DNA from: Mucidula mucida
Lineage: Eukaryota > Basidiomycota > Agaricomycetes > Agaricales > Physalacriaceae
Length of the DNA stretch: 64,000 nucleotides
Assembly (NCBI GenBank): GCA_015501055.1
Contig: JADNYV010000115.1
Location: forward strand, 1 to 64,000
Direction: 5' to 3'
Part shown: one piece after another, positions 23,601 to 35,774 of the stretch
Layout of the letters: every line of letters starts with the position of its first letter
Position numbering within the stretch: the stretch's first letter is position 1
Made by a program: the position numbers and the translations under genes
The notes under the pieces: model-generated
Databases searched by the model: none
Told to the model about the DNA's origin: nothing
What the model saw: only the letters and a program-made list of their open reading frames with translations

Positions 23601-25220
23601 ATGTCTCTCGCGTTCACTCCCAATTTCTTTCTGACTCGCGTCGGTGATGATCTTGTGCTTCATAGAGGTCAACCTCGCACTGGTGCTAGCTGCATTCGTA
23701 AAAAGAGAGTTCTGGTGATCGGTGGTGGCGTCACGGGGTTCACTGTATGTTCAATCTCTTTCGAATGATTTCTCCACGCTTGAACATGCTTTATTTAGAC
23801 GGCCTGGGCACTCTTAGACGCGGGTTACGAGGTGACGATCGTCGCCGAGCGTTGGGCAGATCCCAAAAACCGCATTACGTCTCAGATCGCGGGAGCTCTG
23901 TACGTATATCATTCAATAGCCTGGTAAATACCTCTGAAACTCGTTTCTTCAGATGGGAGTGGCCGCCTGCGGTCTGCGGGAAACATACAGATGTAAGGAG
24001 CTCTTCTTTGAAGTTCGAAACACTCATTCGTTTCAGGTTATCTCTCTTCACAACTCCAAACGCTGGTGCATGACCTCGTATCGAATTTTCGATAAGCTGC
24101 AGCAGATGATGCCTCCAGAAGATTACTTCGATCACGGCGTTCGCATGCGCCTGGCCAACTTCTTCTTCGATGAGGTCCTGGAAAATATGCCTGATTGCGG
24201 CCAACTGGATAAATGGCTAGAAATTTCATCGCAGCCTGATGTATGTATACCTTCTCGCTCTATCCTCGCACTCACCGTTTCTATGCAGATTCGATGCGTA
24301 CGACGCGACCCAAGACTGATCAAGTCCCATGCCGTTAATCAGAAAGCTGGCGTCGTCGATTCGTATCAACATCTCGCTCCTATAATTGACACAGACGTGT
24401 ATATGAACTGGCTTCGGTTTGTGTTGCGATGCAAAGGCGCTGCATGCATACTAGACGACTCGAAGGTGATCTACTCGACTTGGAAGAGGATCTTTTGGTG
24501 GAGTATGGCGCCGACGTGATCGTTAACGCGACTGGCCTTGCTGGATTCGACCTTGCAGGAGATAAATCGGTTTATCCTCTTCGCGGCGCGTTGATTCGTG
24601 TTGTAAATGATGGAAAAATGTTTCCTCAAGTCAGAGAAGCGCTTGCAGTCACTCATGATGATACACGCGGAGAGGACGAGGACATCGTCTTCATCGTTCC
24701 CAGAAACGATACTACCCTTATTCTTGGTGGTATGTTCTTTTTTTTTTTTTGGCGGTATCCTGCTGTCGCATTCACGAGTCGATCATAGGTCTCGCACAAC
24801 CCCACCGATACGACCTTGATCTTACTTTGGATAGTCCAGAAATCAAACGTATGAGAGAGCGGTGTAATAACTTCGTGCCCGGCTTGGAGAACGCCCAATA
24901 TGACCCTGACGCACCGCTTGTCCAAGGTCTTCGTCCTTTCAGAGGGTCAAATGTTAGGGTTGAGCGGGAGTTACGACCTCGAAAGGACGGGACAATCAGC
25001 CGAATTGTCCATTCATATGGCCAGGGTGGCGCAGGATTTTCGCTTTCCTTTGGATGTGCGAACGATGTATGTGTATACACACAATCACACGTCAACCTAC
25101 TGATTTGATGCAACGCAGGTCTTGTATTTGATAGACGAGTTGGAAAAGAATCTGCCGCCTGCGAGGATGGGGACCAATGGTGTCATTCGGTCCAGGATTG
25201 AGGAGCAGTCTCACCTCTGA
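23601..25220 (+). CDS. D-amino-acid oxidase, peroxisomal
   Basis: FAD enzyme that oxidises D-amino acids to 2-oxo acids, ammonia and H2O2. After an N-terminal extension from the ATG at 23601, the dinucleotide fold VLVIGGGVTGFTTAWALLDA spans the first intron. Then come TSQIAGALWEWPPAVCGKHT, VISLHNSKRWCMTSYRIFDK, APIIDTDVYMNWL, DVIVNATGLAGFDLAGDKSV and the active-site region GLRPFRGSNVRVERE with IVHSYGQGGAGFSLSFG. The protein ends in SHL, a PTS1-type peroxisomal signal, with the stop at 25218-25220. All blocks fit the family. The frame breaks once, between RFVLRCKGA and TRRLEGDLLDL (about 24,437-24,450). A 38-nt intron would restore frame but would delete family residues, so a one-base loss is the other reading. 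Confidence 0.88.
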
Positions 25221-26153
25221 GTTCCTTGCTTGGACGATCAGCGCTCAGCGATTATATACCCGGTAGGACTTTCGTTCGTATATCTCGTGGTGACTTTTAT
25301 TTCCATTTATTTCGGCTACATCATCAAAGTTTTTGATAGAGACAATATAGATTTAGTTCGTCCTTGATTTACTCAACTTAGTTAACGTAGAAGTCCTCGG
25401 AATCATGCATATCAGTCCATTCAGTCTTAGCCCCGCACATATCCATGCAATCCGGGGGCCACTGTGATCTTCAACCTGAGGTTGATTGAGACATCGAACT
25501 CGCCTCTCGCAGATATCGCTCCAGTTACTACGTCTACCTTACTCTGATATTGATAGGAGGTAAATTATGTTACTTTAGTCGTCAGAAATGTCAGGAAATT
25601 GATCAAGGCTTGTGCCGCCGGGACTGTTTATCGACCGAGCTTTGGTGGTCGACCACTGGTCGACCTATTTCAAGACACCGCCAGGCACACGAATTGCGAT
25701 CAATCCTCTTTCATTCGTTCTTTCAACGTCCGAATATGTTCAGACAAACGGACTACGCCTTCCAGCCTTTGACTATCAATGACTTCGAATCCTCCGGCTA
25801 CAAGCCCAGCACAGCATGTGGTAGCCGAGTATGCGCTATTTTGCCTGCGTCGGACGAGCATCCCCAAGAGTTCAAAAATAGCTTACTCACAAGACGAACG
25901 TTCATCACTCTTTTACGGTATATTTGAAAGAGCAAGCATCGACAATGCCTTATCTTGGCACGTTTTTGGCCTTTGAACGGCAACTCTGACGCAGCGCACA
26001 CGACCGTCCTAGTCCTAGCCATGGCAAATGGGAATCTAGTAACTCGCTAGCTCACGTCTTCTCCGGTTCACGTGCGTCAACGGACTGCATAAAGGGCCTG
26101 ATATGCACCATCAAGCTTCTCGTGCTCCCCCCTTGTTCTCCCCTCTTACGACT
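25221..26153. other. Intergenic, nothing recognised
   Basis: About 930 bp between two same-strand genes, with only short frames. It includes the 3' end of the oxidase gene and the promoter of the permease gene. The permease could alternatively start at an in-frame ATG at 26103. Confidence 0.4.
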
Positions 26154-28541
26154 ATGGAGTACGTAGCCCCGGACTTGCCTAGTACTAAAGACGCCGCTTC
26201 CGAAGAGGAGAAAGACGTAGGCAAGAGCGAGGCGCAGGTTGTCTCAGAGAACTCAAAAGAGTCTATGAGCGCTTTCTTCACGATTCTTGCTGCTGCATTT
26301 GGACTGATAAGCGATGGATGTATGTTTTTTTGTTTTCCGGGCCTCAATATTGAATACTACTAAGCTTTCCATTTAGATCAGAACAACCTGATGACGATGT
26401 CAAACGTGAACGGCATCTGTTTTATGCATTTCTTACTCGGTTGACTCGATCATTCGTAGGTCGTCTTCAAGAAGCTATATCCGGACACGTATACGTCGCC
26501 CGTATCTACCAGGGTGTCGAATGCGCTTCTTGTCGGTACTGCCTTATATGTTCTGGCCCACAGCAACTTGAATATTTAATGTTTGACAGGTGCTGTACTG
26601 GGTCAGGTCTCTGTCGGGCTGATATGTGACCGCATCGGCAGAAAAGTTGCGTTGGTTGCGACGACGGCGCTCATCGTGGTGGGCGCAATTTTGGGCACTG
26701 CTGCCCACGCGACTACACCTGCTGGTTTGTTTTGGTTCCTGACTGTGGCACGGTACGTCTGAAACACTTCCTTGGCGCGCGCGAGTATTTACCGATGTGT
26801 CTAGCGGCATAACTGGTGTCGTACGTACTACGAACATGATCCGTCGAAGATGCTTTGTTCTGAACAACAGAGCAGGGCGTTGGTGGGGAGTATCCGGCTT
26901 CTTCAACGAGTGCGTCCGAGGCTGCCAACGAAAAGATGATCAAGCGACGAGGGCCAGGTAACGCATCCTTCAACAGTTCAAGCAACGTCTTTCTCATCTT
27001 CCTCAGTATTCATTATGGTCACAAATTTTGTTCTCTCGGTATGTCGTCCAACTCTTCGACAGGTCCAATAGTCTGATGTTAGTGCACTGAAAGTTCGGAG
27101 GCCCTCTAGCCATCGCCGTCTTTCTCATCGTTCTTTCTGCAGCTGGAGAGAACCATCTCCCCATAGTGTGGCGTGTGTGTTTCGGAATCGGTGTTATTCT
27201 CCCGCTGACCGTGTTCTACTTCCGACTTCGTATGTTGAGCTCAAAGTTATATCGCAAGGGAGCTATCAAGCGTGAGTTGCGCGCTCAATTCCACAGTGCA
27301 ATCATTAAGCGACGTTTACTCATAGATCGCGTTCCGTATACATTGATCATTAAACGTTACTGGAAGACCTTAATCGGAACCTGTGGTGCTTGGTCCGTTT
27401 TTGCCTCCCATCGCTTGTCAGCTTGCTCACTTATCCGGGCAGGTTCCTGTACGACTTCGTGCGTTAATGCCCTACCATATGCATAACTTGCTGTTGATCG
27501 CCAATTGTAGATCACATTCCCGAACGGAGTTTTCTCCGGTGTCATCATCTCGAGCGTCACCTCCTCAGGTGGAATCAAGGAGACCGCGGAATGGCAATTA
27601 CTCCTGACTACTATTGCCCTCCCAGGTGTCTTTGTGTTCGTGTCGCCCACTTCGTCTCATTATATACATTGACAGATTCTGCCTACAGCGGCGCCTACCT
27701 GTGTGATATAATTGGGCGGAGGAACACTGTGCACACATCCTTGTTATTATCTCAATCAGCTACTGATTCGCACTGGTATACAGATGATGATTGGGTTCAG
27801 CGGATATCTCGTCTTCGGTCAGTGTCTAGTACCAGCATTTTACTTACCTAACGCATCGCAGGCTTGATCATTGGTCTCAGCTACGACAAGATCACCAAGA
27901 TTGTCCCTCTTTTCATTGTTTTGTGAGCATATGCAGTCGACACTGTTGGGTATCACTGACTGATCGGACTCACTAGTTACGGCCTCATGAATTCACTGGG
28001 CAATATGGTCAGTGTATCCACGCGCAGTCGAGTCGCGATTCTGACTTCCATTCTTAGGGCCCCGGCGACATGCTAGGTCTTGTCAGTGCTGAATCATTCC
28101 CCACATCCATTCGGTCGGTGGGCAATCCCATCCTATTATGCAGCTTACTCAACTATCTGAGATAGAGGAACCTGCTATGGCCTCTCCGCTGCCATAGGCA
28201 AAACTGGGGCAGCCGTCGGGACTCAAGCCTTTACGCCGATACAAACCAATCTCGGCAAGAAGTGCGTGGAGTAGCTCTCGACGACGGCTTTTCGCCTTGA
28301 CGAATTCACTCTACTTAGGTGGACCTTCATCATTGCTGCGATATGTGGCACCACGGGTGTCTTGGTGACCTACTTCTTCGTCCCCGATAAAACGGGCGTC
28401 GACCTCGCTGATGATGACGCAGAGTTCATGAAGTATCTAGCTGACAATGGATGGGAAGGCGCTGTTGGCGAGAATGATGATGAAGTTTTGTTTAAGGGTG
28501 GTTTGACGACTGTATCAGACGAGAAGATAGCAGCGATGTAG
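26154..28541 (+). CDS. MFS permease, phosphate:H+ / glycerophosphodiester (PHO84/GIT1) type
   Basis: Plasma-membrane symporter of the phosphate/GIT group. The start at 26154 gives a charged leader and then AFFTILAAAFGLISDG. The following exons give VSVGLICDRIGRKVALVATT (the MFS A-like loop), a GVGGEYPASSTSASEAANEK region, FVLSFGGPLAIAVFLIVLSA, YLCDIIGRRN, GLMNSLGNMGPGDMLGLVSA, ESFPTSIRGTCYGLSAAIGK and WTFIIAAICGTTGVLVTYFF. The tail reads PDKTGVDLADDDAEF, matching the PDxTG-like end of the family, and stops at 28539-28541. More than ten short introns are needed. The GGEYPASS form is closer to GIT-like permeases than to PHO84 itself. A dead fragment of a close relative lies at 53.5-54.2 kb and again at 63.5-64.0 kb. 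Confidence 0.85.
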
Positions 28542-28781
28542 GACGAATGGGTCAATATGACGAGACATTTAACTTACAATCAGTAAAGGGCAGCATATTG
28601 GGAGACGATTATTCATATTGTCTACATAGTTAAGGGTTTACATGAACTAGTGTCCAAACATTGGCTAGAGCTAACAAAATACAGCAGCAACAAGAAATAG
28701 GTTAAGTATACTGTATACATACGAAGCAAACGCGACCACAACATGACTTCAAAACCCGAAAACGAACGAGCAACTAATTCC

Positions 28782-31290
28782 TCATGGAGACCGCTCCAAA
28801 AGATGCTTCGCAGCTCTCGACCCCGACGGCGGAACATACGGCGTCACCTTCCCAATATTATGCATCTCCTTCAATTTCCTCCCCGCACCTGTGTCTTTCA
28901 ATGGAAAGTGTTCGGAAGACTCTGTCGAATCCCGCCTCACTCGAACCTGGCGAGCGGGGGTCACCGGCGGAGCAACCTGCTTCGTCCTACGGTTGTTGAA
29001 CCTTGTAAGCGCATGGCTCAAAGGCTGGGTGGACGGCGGTTTCTCTTGGGTCTCCGCCACCTCAATCTGTATGTCGTCTGCCTGCGTAAACAGCGGGCCC
29101 AGCGCTTGCTCCTCCTCCTCTTCATCGTCTTCGTCATCCTCGTCTCCTGAAAAAAGCGCGGCCCGTGTCTGAAGATCGTCTTCGTCCATAGTATCGTACA
29201 TCTGCGGCCCAACGTCGTCAGGCTCAAAATCCGTGAACGAAGGCTGCGCTTTGCGAGGGCGAGCGGCATCCGAGATGAAGTTGTTTGGGTCCTCGCTCCG
29301 AAGCAGATCCTCGATCTTCTCTTCCTCAACCTGCTCATCGTCTGGCCTTTCCATGACCGGATCAACACTTTGTTCCTTGATTTCTGGATGAACAACGGGC
29401 TCATCCTTATCCTCTTCTTCGTCCTTCGGTTCTTCCACAGCCTTGAGAACCTGCTTCTTGTTCCCGCGTCGTTTCTTCGGCTCTGGCTGCACCACGGGCT
29501 CAACAGGAACCTCGATCATCTCCTCGTTCTCCTGCTCTTCGACAACCTTGAGATCAGGCTTCTTGTTGATGCGTCGTCGCTTCGTCGGTGGTAATTCAAC
29601 GGGTTCGACGCTCCTGCTACGTGACCGAGTGTTACGGTAAGGAGCTGTGGGTGCAACATCGGGGGTGCGAGATTTCCTAGCTGGGGTACGCGTCGAGCGA
29701 GCTTTGCCTTTAACAGTCGGCTTAGGTTTTGGCTGTTCTTCCGGCTCCGACTCTGCGGCAACCTCTTCTCCTGGAGTCGGAGTTCTGGTCTTCTCGGATT
29801 CGACAATTGTGGGCTCTAGAGTCTTAGCGCGACTTTTTTCGTTGGCCTTTGATTTCGGTGTAGGCCTTGGTGGGGCTTCCAACTCCACGACGATGGGATC
29901 TTCTTTTTCCTCTGGAGTCGCAGTCTTGGTCTTCTCCAAGTCAATCACTATGGGCTCTGGAGTCTTCGCGCGAAGTTCCTTTGGCCCCAGAGTCGGACTC
30001 GTGATTTCCTCTTTGTTTACTCTAATGGGAATCTGTATCACCACAGTCTTAGCGCGAGTGGCCGTTAGTTTGGGTTTAGGTCTTGGTAGGGTTTCCGGCT
30101 CGGATTCGATGTCGATTGTCTCTACAACGGGCAGCCGGGGCGGAGATTGTTCCTGTCGAGGTTCAGGACTGAAGTGCATCTGAACTGGGGAGCCGGGGGG
30201 AGTCTGACTCTGGATGATTTGGGTCTTTTCCGGAGACGCGACGATAGTAGCAGAAGATCGTGAAGGGCCAGGAGTCGCATTTTTAGGGCGGTCATGAGAT
30301 CTATACAAGAGTTAGGAACTTGTCAAAGAAGCGTTATAGCAGCTTACGACGCATCGTCCTCTTCGCTATCTTCTTCGTCTTCTTGGCGCCTTGCTATGCT
30401 TTCCTGGCGCCGTTCCTCCTCACGTGCTGCACGCTTTCCCCTCCAGTTACGGGTTGGGATATGTCCAGAATTGTTATCCTCAACGTCTTCTTCATCGTCA
30501 CTATGAGAGCGCTTGACGCCGCGGTTCAGCTCTCGCGTACGGAAATAACGATGGCGGTCATGATTAGGAGATTGGCTAACAAAATCAGCGATAAGCGCGT
30601 GGTAGTAGGCCTGATTGTGCTTGTATTGGTCTCGCCAAGATTGCCAAGAATGACGCTTTACCCATTCATATTCCTTGGGGTCAACCTGGTGAAGTTTAAC
30701 CAGCTCCTTGTAGAGAATCTTGCCCTGGAGTCCACCCTGGGCAGGAACGGGAACGCGACAGGCAAGATACTTCGCAAGATTTTCTTTGTCTTCTTGCGAG
30801 AATTCTACGCGTTGCCTGGGCGGGGGGTGAGTCACAGACGCGACTAAAAGAGAACAAGTAAACTGACCGTCCGGTACCAGGACCGGGCATGGCCTGCCTA
30901 CGCGGAGAGAGTAGTTCGAAAGACCGTTTTTGAATGGAATGTTTGATGTGGGAAACCGGTATGAGCCATAGATCGCGTAGTTTGTGGTTGGAATGCGCGC
31001 CATAGCCAGTTCTAAGAAGTGCCGCATTCGTCCTCTTTGGATCGTACAGAAGAACGTCTGCTCCTTCCTCCTCATCAGTCATTTCTCCGTCATTTTCCTA
31101 GTATCCCCATTCAGACCGATATTGACGCCACAAAGGTCAATGTTACCTCTATCTTTGTAAATAATACGTCGCGGGCTCCTTCCGTGACTGACTTGTGGAA
31201 GGAAAAAACAACAGATGCTCCATCAACGCTGAATATCCCGCGTTTCTTGTTGTTGCTGCCAGCGCCATCGCTTTGTTCAACGGGCGGCAT
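28782..31290 (-). CDS. RAP1: Rap1-like telomere protein (BRCT + Myb)
   Basis: Shelterin-type factor that protects telomeres and represses subtelomeric chromatin. The start at 31290 (MPPVEQSDGAGSNNKKRGIF) is joined by an intron (about 31,110-31,158) to ENDGEMTDEEEGADVLLYDP. A BRCT-like segment follows, with LRDLWLIPVSHIKHSIQKRS. A second intron leads to the Rap1 Myb domain, RVEFSQEDKENLAKYLACRV then WVKRHSWQSWRDQYKHNQAY. A basic and acidic linker (KRSHSDDEEDVEDN) follows, and an intron near 30,309-30,350 joins the last exon. That exon is a 500-residue, Lys/Glu/Pro-rich low-complexity tail with repeated TPEPIVIDLEKT-like units and acidic runs, ending KHLLERSP with the stop at 28782-28784. No clear RCT domain was recognised. 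The long open frame on the opposite strand reflects the biased codons. Confidence 0.85.
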
Positions 31291-31647
31291 CCTGGTGAGA
31301 TGGTAGTAGTTATGGAAAAACCCTAACCACAATGTGACCCCAACCCTATACGGCCTCGCACGTGATCTTGCCTTTTCCAGCTACTCAGGGTCACCATCCA
31401 ACACCATCTTTTCCATCATCAACTTTGATCTGCTTTTGCCCTATTATCCGAGTTTTGATTAGCTTCACAAGTTCTCAATTCAACGCAACGCGTCTTATGG
31501 CTAGCTTACCTCGTTCCGTCTCTATTCGGGATTGCTTTCTCCAGATGGAACCAGTACCACGAAGACATCAGTTTTAGATTCTAGCGTATGAATTGTGGAT
31601 TCTAGAGTATATATTGTCCCCTCTCGTTCCGTTAACGTTGACAAGCC
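31291..31647. promoter_or_regulatory. Shared divergent promoter, RAP1 / FMO
   Basis: 357 bp separate the two outward-facing start codons, so promoters must overlap or abut. It holds the telomere-like box noted separately. Confidence 0.45.
31319..31328 (-). promoter_or_regulatory. Telomere-repeat-like box upstream of RAP1
   Basis: In gene sense, GGTTAGGGTT lies about 30-40 bases before the RAP1 start codon. It contains one TTAGGG unit, the telomere repeat of most basidiomycetes. It could be a site for a telobox factor or for feedback by the telomere complex. This is inference. Confidence 0.5.
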
Positions 31648-33824
31648 ATGGCTTCGAACGTTGGTGTCATAGGCTCTGGCGCTGCAGGGCTCATCACTGC
31701 ACACGTCCTTCGCCAGGACGGATTCAATGTCCAAATAATCTCGCGTGACCAGACGCCAGGCGGCGTTTGGAGCGAGAAGCGTGTATATAAAGGACTTACG
31801 ATCAACAAGTGGGTACTTTTTTCGCGCTTGAATCAAGTCTGTACTCATGATCTGCGTTCGTAGTGTTCACGGAGAATTTCAATTCTCGCCGATGGCTATG
31901 CCTCCACCTGCAGATTCTTCCAAGACTGGTGGACGTCTGCAGGGCGAGGATATGCGCGATTACATGCAGACCTTCAGTGAACGCTTTCTCAAGAACGCAA
32001 TCCGTTACAACACAGAGGTGCTTCAGATAGAACGTACAGACGACGAGTTCTCTCCTTGGTCTGTCACTGTGCGGAATACAATGACGCTTTCTCAAGAAGT
32101 CCTCAAGTTCTCTCGTCTCGTTCTATGTACCGGGGTATGTCATCCTGCGAGCTCTTCGGGCCGTACATCCACTGATTGACAATAATAGGGCTGCGAAACG
32201 CCGAAAATACCTTCCTACTTGTCTCAAGCCGCAGCAGATAACGTTGGATTCAAAGGGCTCATCATTCATTCGCGAAACTTTGCTGCCTCCTTGGACGACC
32301 TGCTGACGGCGGTACAACCCATATCCATTAAGCCTGATAACCCTCATCACGTAGTGGTTGTTGGCGGAGGAAAATCCGCTCAAGAGTATCTCGCGTCTTT
32401 TTCATCTTATCCGGCTAGCTCAATCGATTTTTTTTAGTGCAGCGTCCTTTCTCGCCAACCAAGGCCGAAAGGTCACCGTCGTGTTCCATAAAGCAAATGG
32501 TTTTCTCGCTGTTTCCACTCCCTTGCCCGACTTTATACGCAAGAGCCGGTTAGTCTCATAATAAATTGAAATTGCCATGTCAGTGATTAATATTCGCCAA
32601 GATTCCTGTCAGTCATGGGGCCTACGATAGATCTGAATACAAGACTTGAGTTAGTTCGAGCTGTTGTTCATTCATTAAACAATCTTTGATATTCTAGGCA
32701 GACGCTTCCTCCACAACACCTGGCTCGGAAGCAAATTCGTTCACTCATTCTGGAGGTTCCTCCAAAATCGCTCCGTACGTCCTGTCCTGATTGTTCTTTT
32801 TTGTTTGTCGCTCACCCTTGCATAGTATAAAGCCTTTGAAGTACCACCTAATTCTCCCCTGCGCCGGACCCATTCACTGTTCTGGAGCGTCCATACGAGT
32901 GACGAAGGCGCTAAGCGTGACGATAGCTTCTACTCGCTCGTAAATGCTGGCCAAATCGAGTTGATCTCGGGCAAAGTAACTGGCTACACACCTGACGGAA
33001 CGGGCGTGGCGCTCAATAACGGCAGTACGCTACACGCGGATGCGATCATTCTCGCAACGGGTTATTCCTCGTCTTGGGAAGGTCTCTTCGATCGTGAGTA
33101 TAATTTCAACATTGGTGCATTCGAAGTGACAATTAAGCATCAACAGAAAAGACCGCTGAAGACCTCGGGATTACCCGACATCCGCCACGCAAAGCACCGA
33201 TTGCTGACGAGTGGAATTACGCCTCCCTCGCCGATCCACCCCCAGCCCATCCTCAACAAGAACAATGGGCGGCGTCCATCTACCGCGGAATCGTTCCGGC
33301 CAAGAACGTTCTGCAAAAGAACTTCGCTATCAATGGGGCTGTCGTATGTTCCTTTGCTCAATTCAGTTTTTCATCCAATTGACGAAGAGTAGTTCACGAC
33401 GAACAACGGCTACGCATACGAAGTCACCGCTCACTGGATATCCGCGTATTTTCAAGGCGAGCTGCAGCGCGCGCCATCCTCGCCAGAGGAGGCCATAGAA
33501 GAAGGCGACAGAACTGGGCGATGGATGCGCAAGCGTTTCCCGGATCAGCTGCTGTGGATCAACGAGAGTTATAGCACTGGAATCGAGTTCTTTTCGTGCG
33601 TTCTCCTTCCTCCACCTGCTTTTTGTATTCGATGATTGATTGTGGGTCTGTGCAGGTGGCCGCAGTATATAGACAAACTGCTTCAAGATATTGGCTGCCG
33701 CAGCTTGAGAAGTGGCGGTAACTGGTTGACGTGGCCGTTTAAGGTTATCGATCTGCAAGAAATTGCGGATTTGAAGGAAGAAAGGGATTCTTTGCGGGAA
33801 GCCAGATTGAAAGCATCTGATTGA
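31648..33824 (+). CDS. FMO-type flavin-containing monooxygenase
   Basis: Class B-like flavoprotein monooxygenase using FAD and NADPH. The N-terminal FAD fold is VGVIGSGAAGLITAHVLRQD (GxGxxG at residues 9-14), then TPGGVWSEKRVYKGLTINK. Later exons give GRLQGEDMRDYMQTFSERFL and RLVLCTGGCETPKIPSYL. The NADPH fold is HHVVVVGGGKSAQ, continued after an intron by DAASFLANQGRKVTVVFHKA. Near the C-terminus the motif ADAIILATGYSSSWEGLFD corresponds to the ATG-type motif of FMOs, followed by WMRKRFPDQLLWINESY. The stop is at 33822-33824. About nine introns are needed, all with ordinary borders. Substrate unknown; roles in N/S-oxidation or polyketide tailoring are typical of fungal relatives. Confidence 0.87.
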
Positions 33825-34097
33825 CGCATGGCAATTGGCAGTAGATTCTGCATTATTTCACATTTTCGACCGACCAAGACTATCGATTGACGGCCCGCAT
33901 CGCCTTTTCGTACGATGTGTATGTACTCAATTCGTTCACAGATAAACGAGTCTTAGATGAAGGAGCTTCTGTGTTATAAATCATCAGCGTATGGCGCCAT
34001 TAACGCGCCGCTCAAGCCTTTCTGCAACGCCTAACTTAAATACTGAAAGTAAATCTTCACAGAACAATATTGGGGCAGCGCCAATCCGACGCCATTT

Positions 34098-34931
34098 CTA
34101 CAACTGCTTCATCAGCTCTCTCATCCTCACATTTGGGAACGTTGTCTCCTCCTTCCACCGGCCTTTAGCCAGCTCCACAGAAAATTTGCCCAAGTCTTGG
34201 ATCGGGCTATACAGTGAGGGCGTCAAGGTACGAAAGACTGGGGCCGCGACGCAATCCAGCGCTCGCAAAAGAGCGCCTCGCGTATGCCTCCTGTCGTCCG
34301 GGTTGGATGGGAAGAAGTACGCCGGACGGTAGACGGATGCCTTGATATTGGATTCAGCAGGTAGACTCGTCAGAAATTTCTCAGTGCGGCCCTATAAGAT
34401 GAATCTTTAGTATCCCATCATTATTCAAACTCAAGACGCTCGTTACCTTGACTCTACCAAACATTTGTATGTTGGTCTTTTCCGGATCCGCACCTTCCCC
34501 GGAGATGAACACAAATCTGAAGGGGGTTGCCGTGGGAGACTGGGCGATGCCCCCTTCCCGCAGCGCTTCGACGGCTGACACGACGTAGTCGTATGTGATG
34601 CGCGTATAGTCTGCTTCTGACATGCCCAGGGATGAGCAGCCTAGCGCCCAGATACACGCGTCGTGGTCCGCCAATTTCTTTTGGATATCTACGGGGTATT
34701 GCTGGAAATCAGGGAGGACGATGACTTCGGTGGGTTTGTCGGGGGAAGGGATGGGGAGCCACGAGGGGAGAGGGCGCCGGGACAAAATAGTTATCTTCGT
34801 TACATCGGGATCAGCAAGTGCTGAACGAAGTATTTGGCTACCGGCTGTGGGTCTTTCAATTAAGACTTGTAGAGCGTCGAGAAACATAGATACTAACCTG
34901 CACCTGTGGCTCCGCTCAAAAGAAGCTTCAT
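34098..34931 (-). CDS. NAD(P)-binding Rossmann-fold protein (NmrA/HTATIP2-like SDR)
   Basis: An atypical short-chain dehydrogenase-like protein. The start at 34931 gives MKLLLSGATGA and, after an intron (about 34,847-34,898), AGSQILRSALADPDVTKITI, a classic Rossmann start with GATGxxG. Then come LSRRPLPSWLPIPSP, KKLADHDACIWALGCSSLGM, FRFVFISGEGADPEKTNIQM and, after another intron, GRTEKFLTSLPAE and VYRPAYFFPSNPDDRRH. The C-terminus is NVRMRELMKQL with the stop at 34098-34100. A YxxxK catalytic pair is not evident, which fits the NAD(P)-binding, HTATIP2-like group and argues against classical SDRs. Length about 250 residues. Confidence 0.78.
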
Positions 34932-35774
34932 TCTGGGTGAGAGGACAGGAAGAGGTATACTAGGAAACGGGTTTCAAGTCAGAACGCGTCGACGGCATAT
35001 TGACCCACCTAGCTTGACTATCCCATGGGATTGCGCGTCGCTGCCGAGAGCTCGGCATCGGCACCAAGATGAGACACGGTATCTCCCTTTGGCCACTGTC
35101 AACCGCCTTTCCAAGGCTCCGGTGTTCGAGCCATTGTGGTGCTTACCCGCCTGATCGACTTGAAGGCTACTGGTCATCGCAAATCAACAATGAAAACAGT
35201 GGCACTAACACGCGTCACAATTTTCCTCTAGACGCAAAACCAAGATTGACTTTCGTTCTTGGTCGATAAAACTAATGGCCCCATTGAACGTTGATCTTTG
35301 GAATGCGACCCAGCCTTTTGTCATTGGAAAAAACTCTCCCACTCTTCACCGAACAGTCTAGTCAACTTGTCCAGCAGTGAGCCGTGACTTTCTCGCTCTG
35401 GCCGACTCTATGTCCGCCTTTTCTGTTTTCGGAGGGTCTGGGGAAGCGCTTTAGCAGCGTATCCCTATTTGCAGTTTCGGATGACAAGATCATCGGCAAC
35501 GATGACGAGCGCTCCTGTCTGTTGATCTCTAAGGTTCATCTTGCCCATTTTTACGCGAACGCTGTCTTCTTTCAATTCACTTCAAGGACGCATGAGTAAG
35601 CCTACATTCCGGATTCACGGATGCGCCTCCCAATTCTAGTAGGTAGGACACGCAAGCAGATGATAGTGGTATTTTTAAAAATGCCGGGCTTACTGGGATA
35701 TTTCCAGGCGCTTCGGCGCTGTGAACTATAAAAGAGGACAAGTATTCTGACATCCAACAGCTTATCACTTCGAC
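34932..35774. promoter_or_regulatory. Divergent intergenic region
   Basis: 843 bp between the Rossmann protein and the plus-strand aldo-keto reductase. A TATAAAAG-like element is seen at about 35,727-35,734, some 45 bp before the reductase ATG. No other gene is supported. Confidence 0.4.

Noticed and set aside
29647..30183. 178-codon plus-strand frame opposite the RAP1 tail
   Set aside because: The complementary strand is continuous with the RAP1 Myb exon; the antisense frame is low-complexity Ser/Gly/Val.
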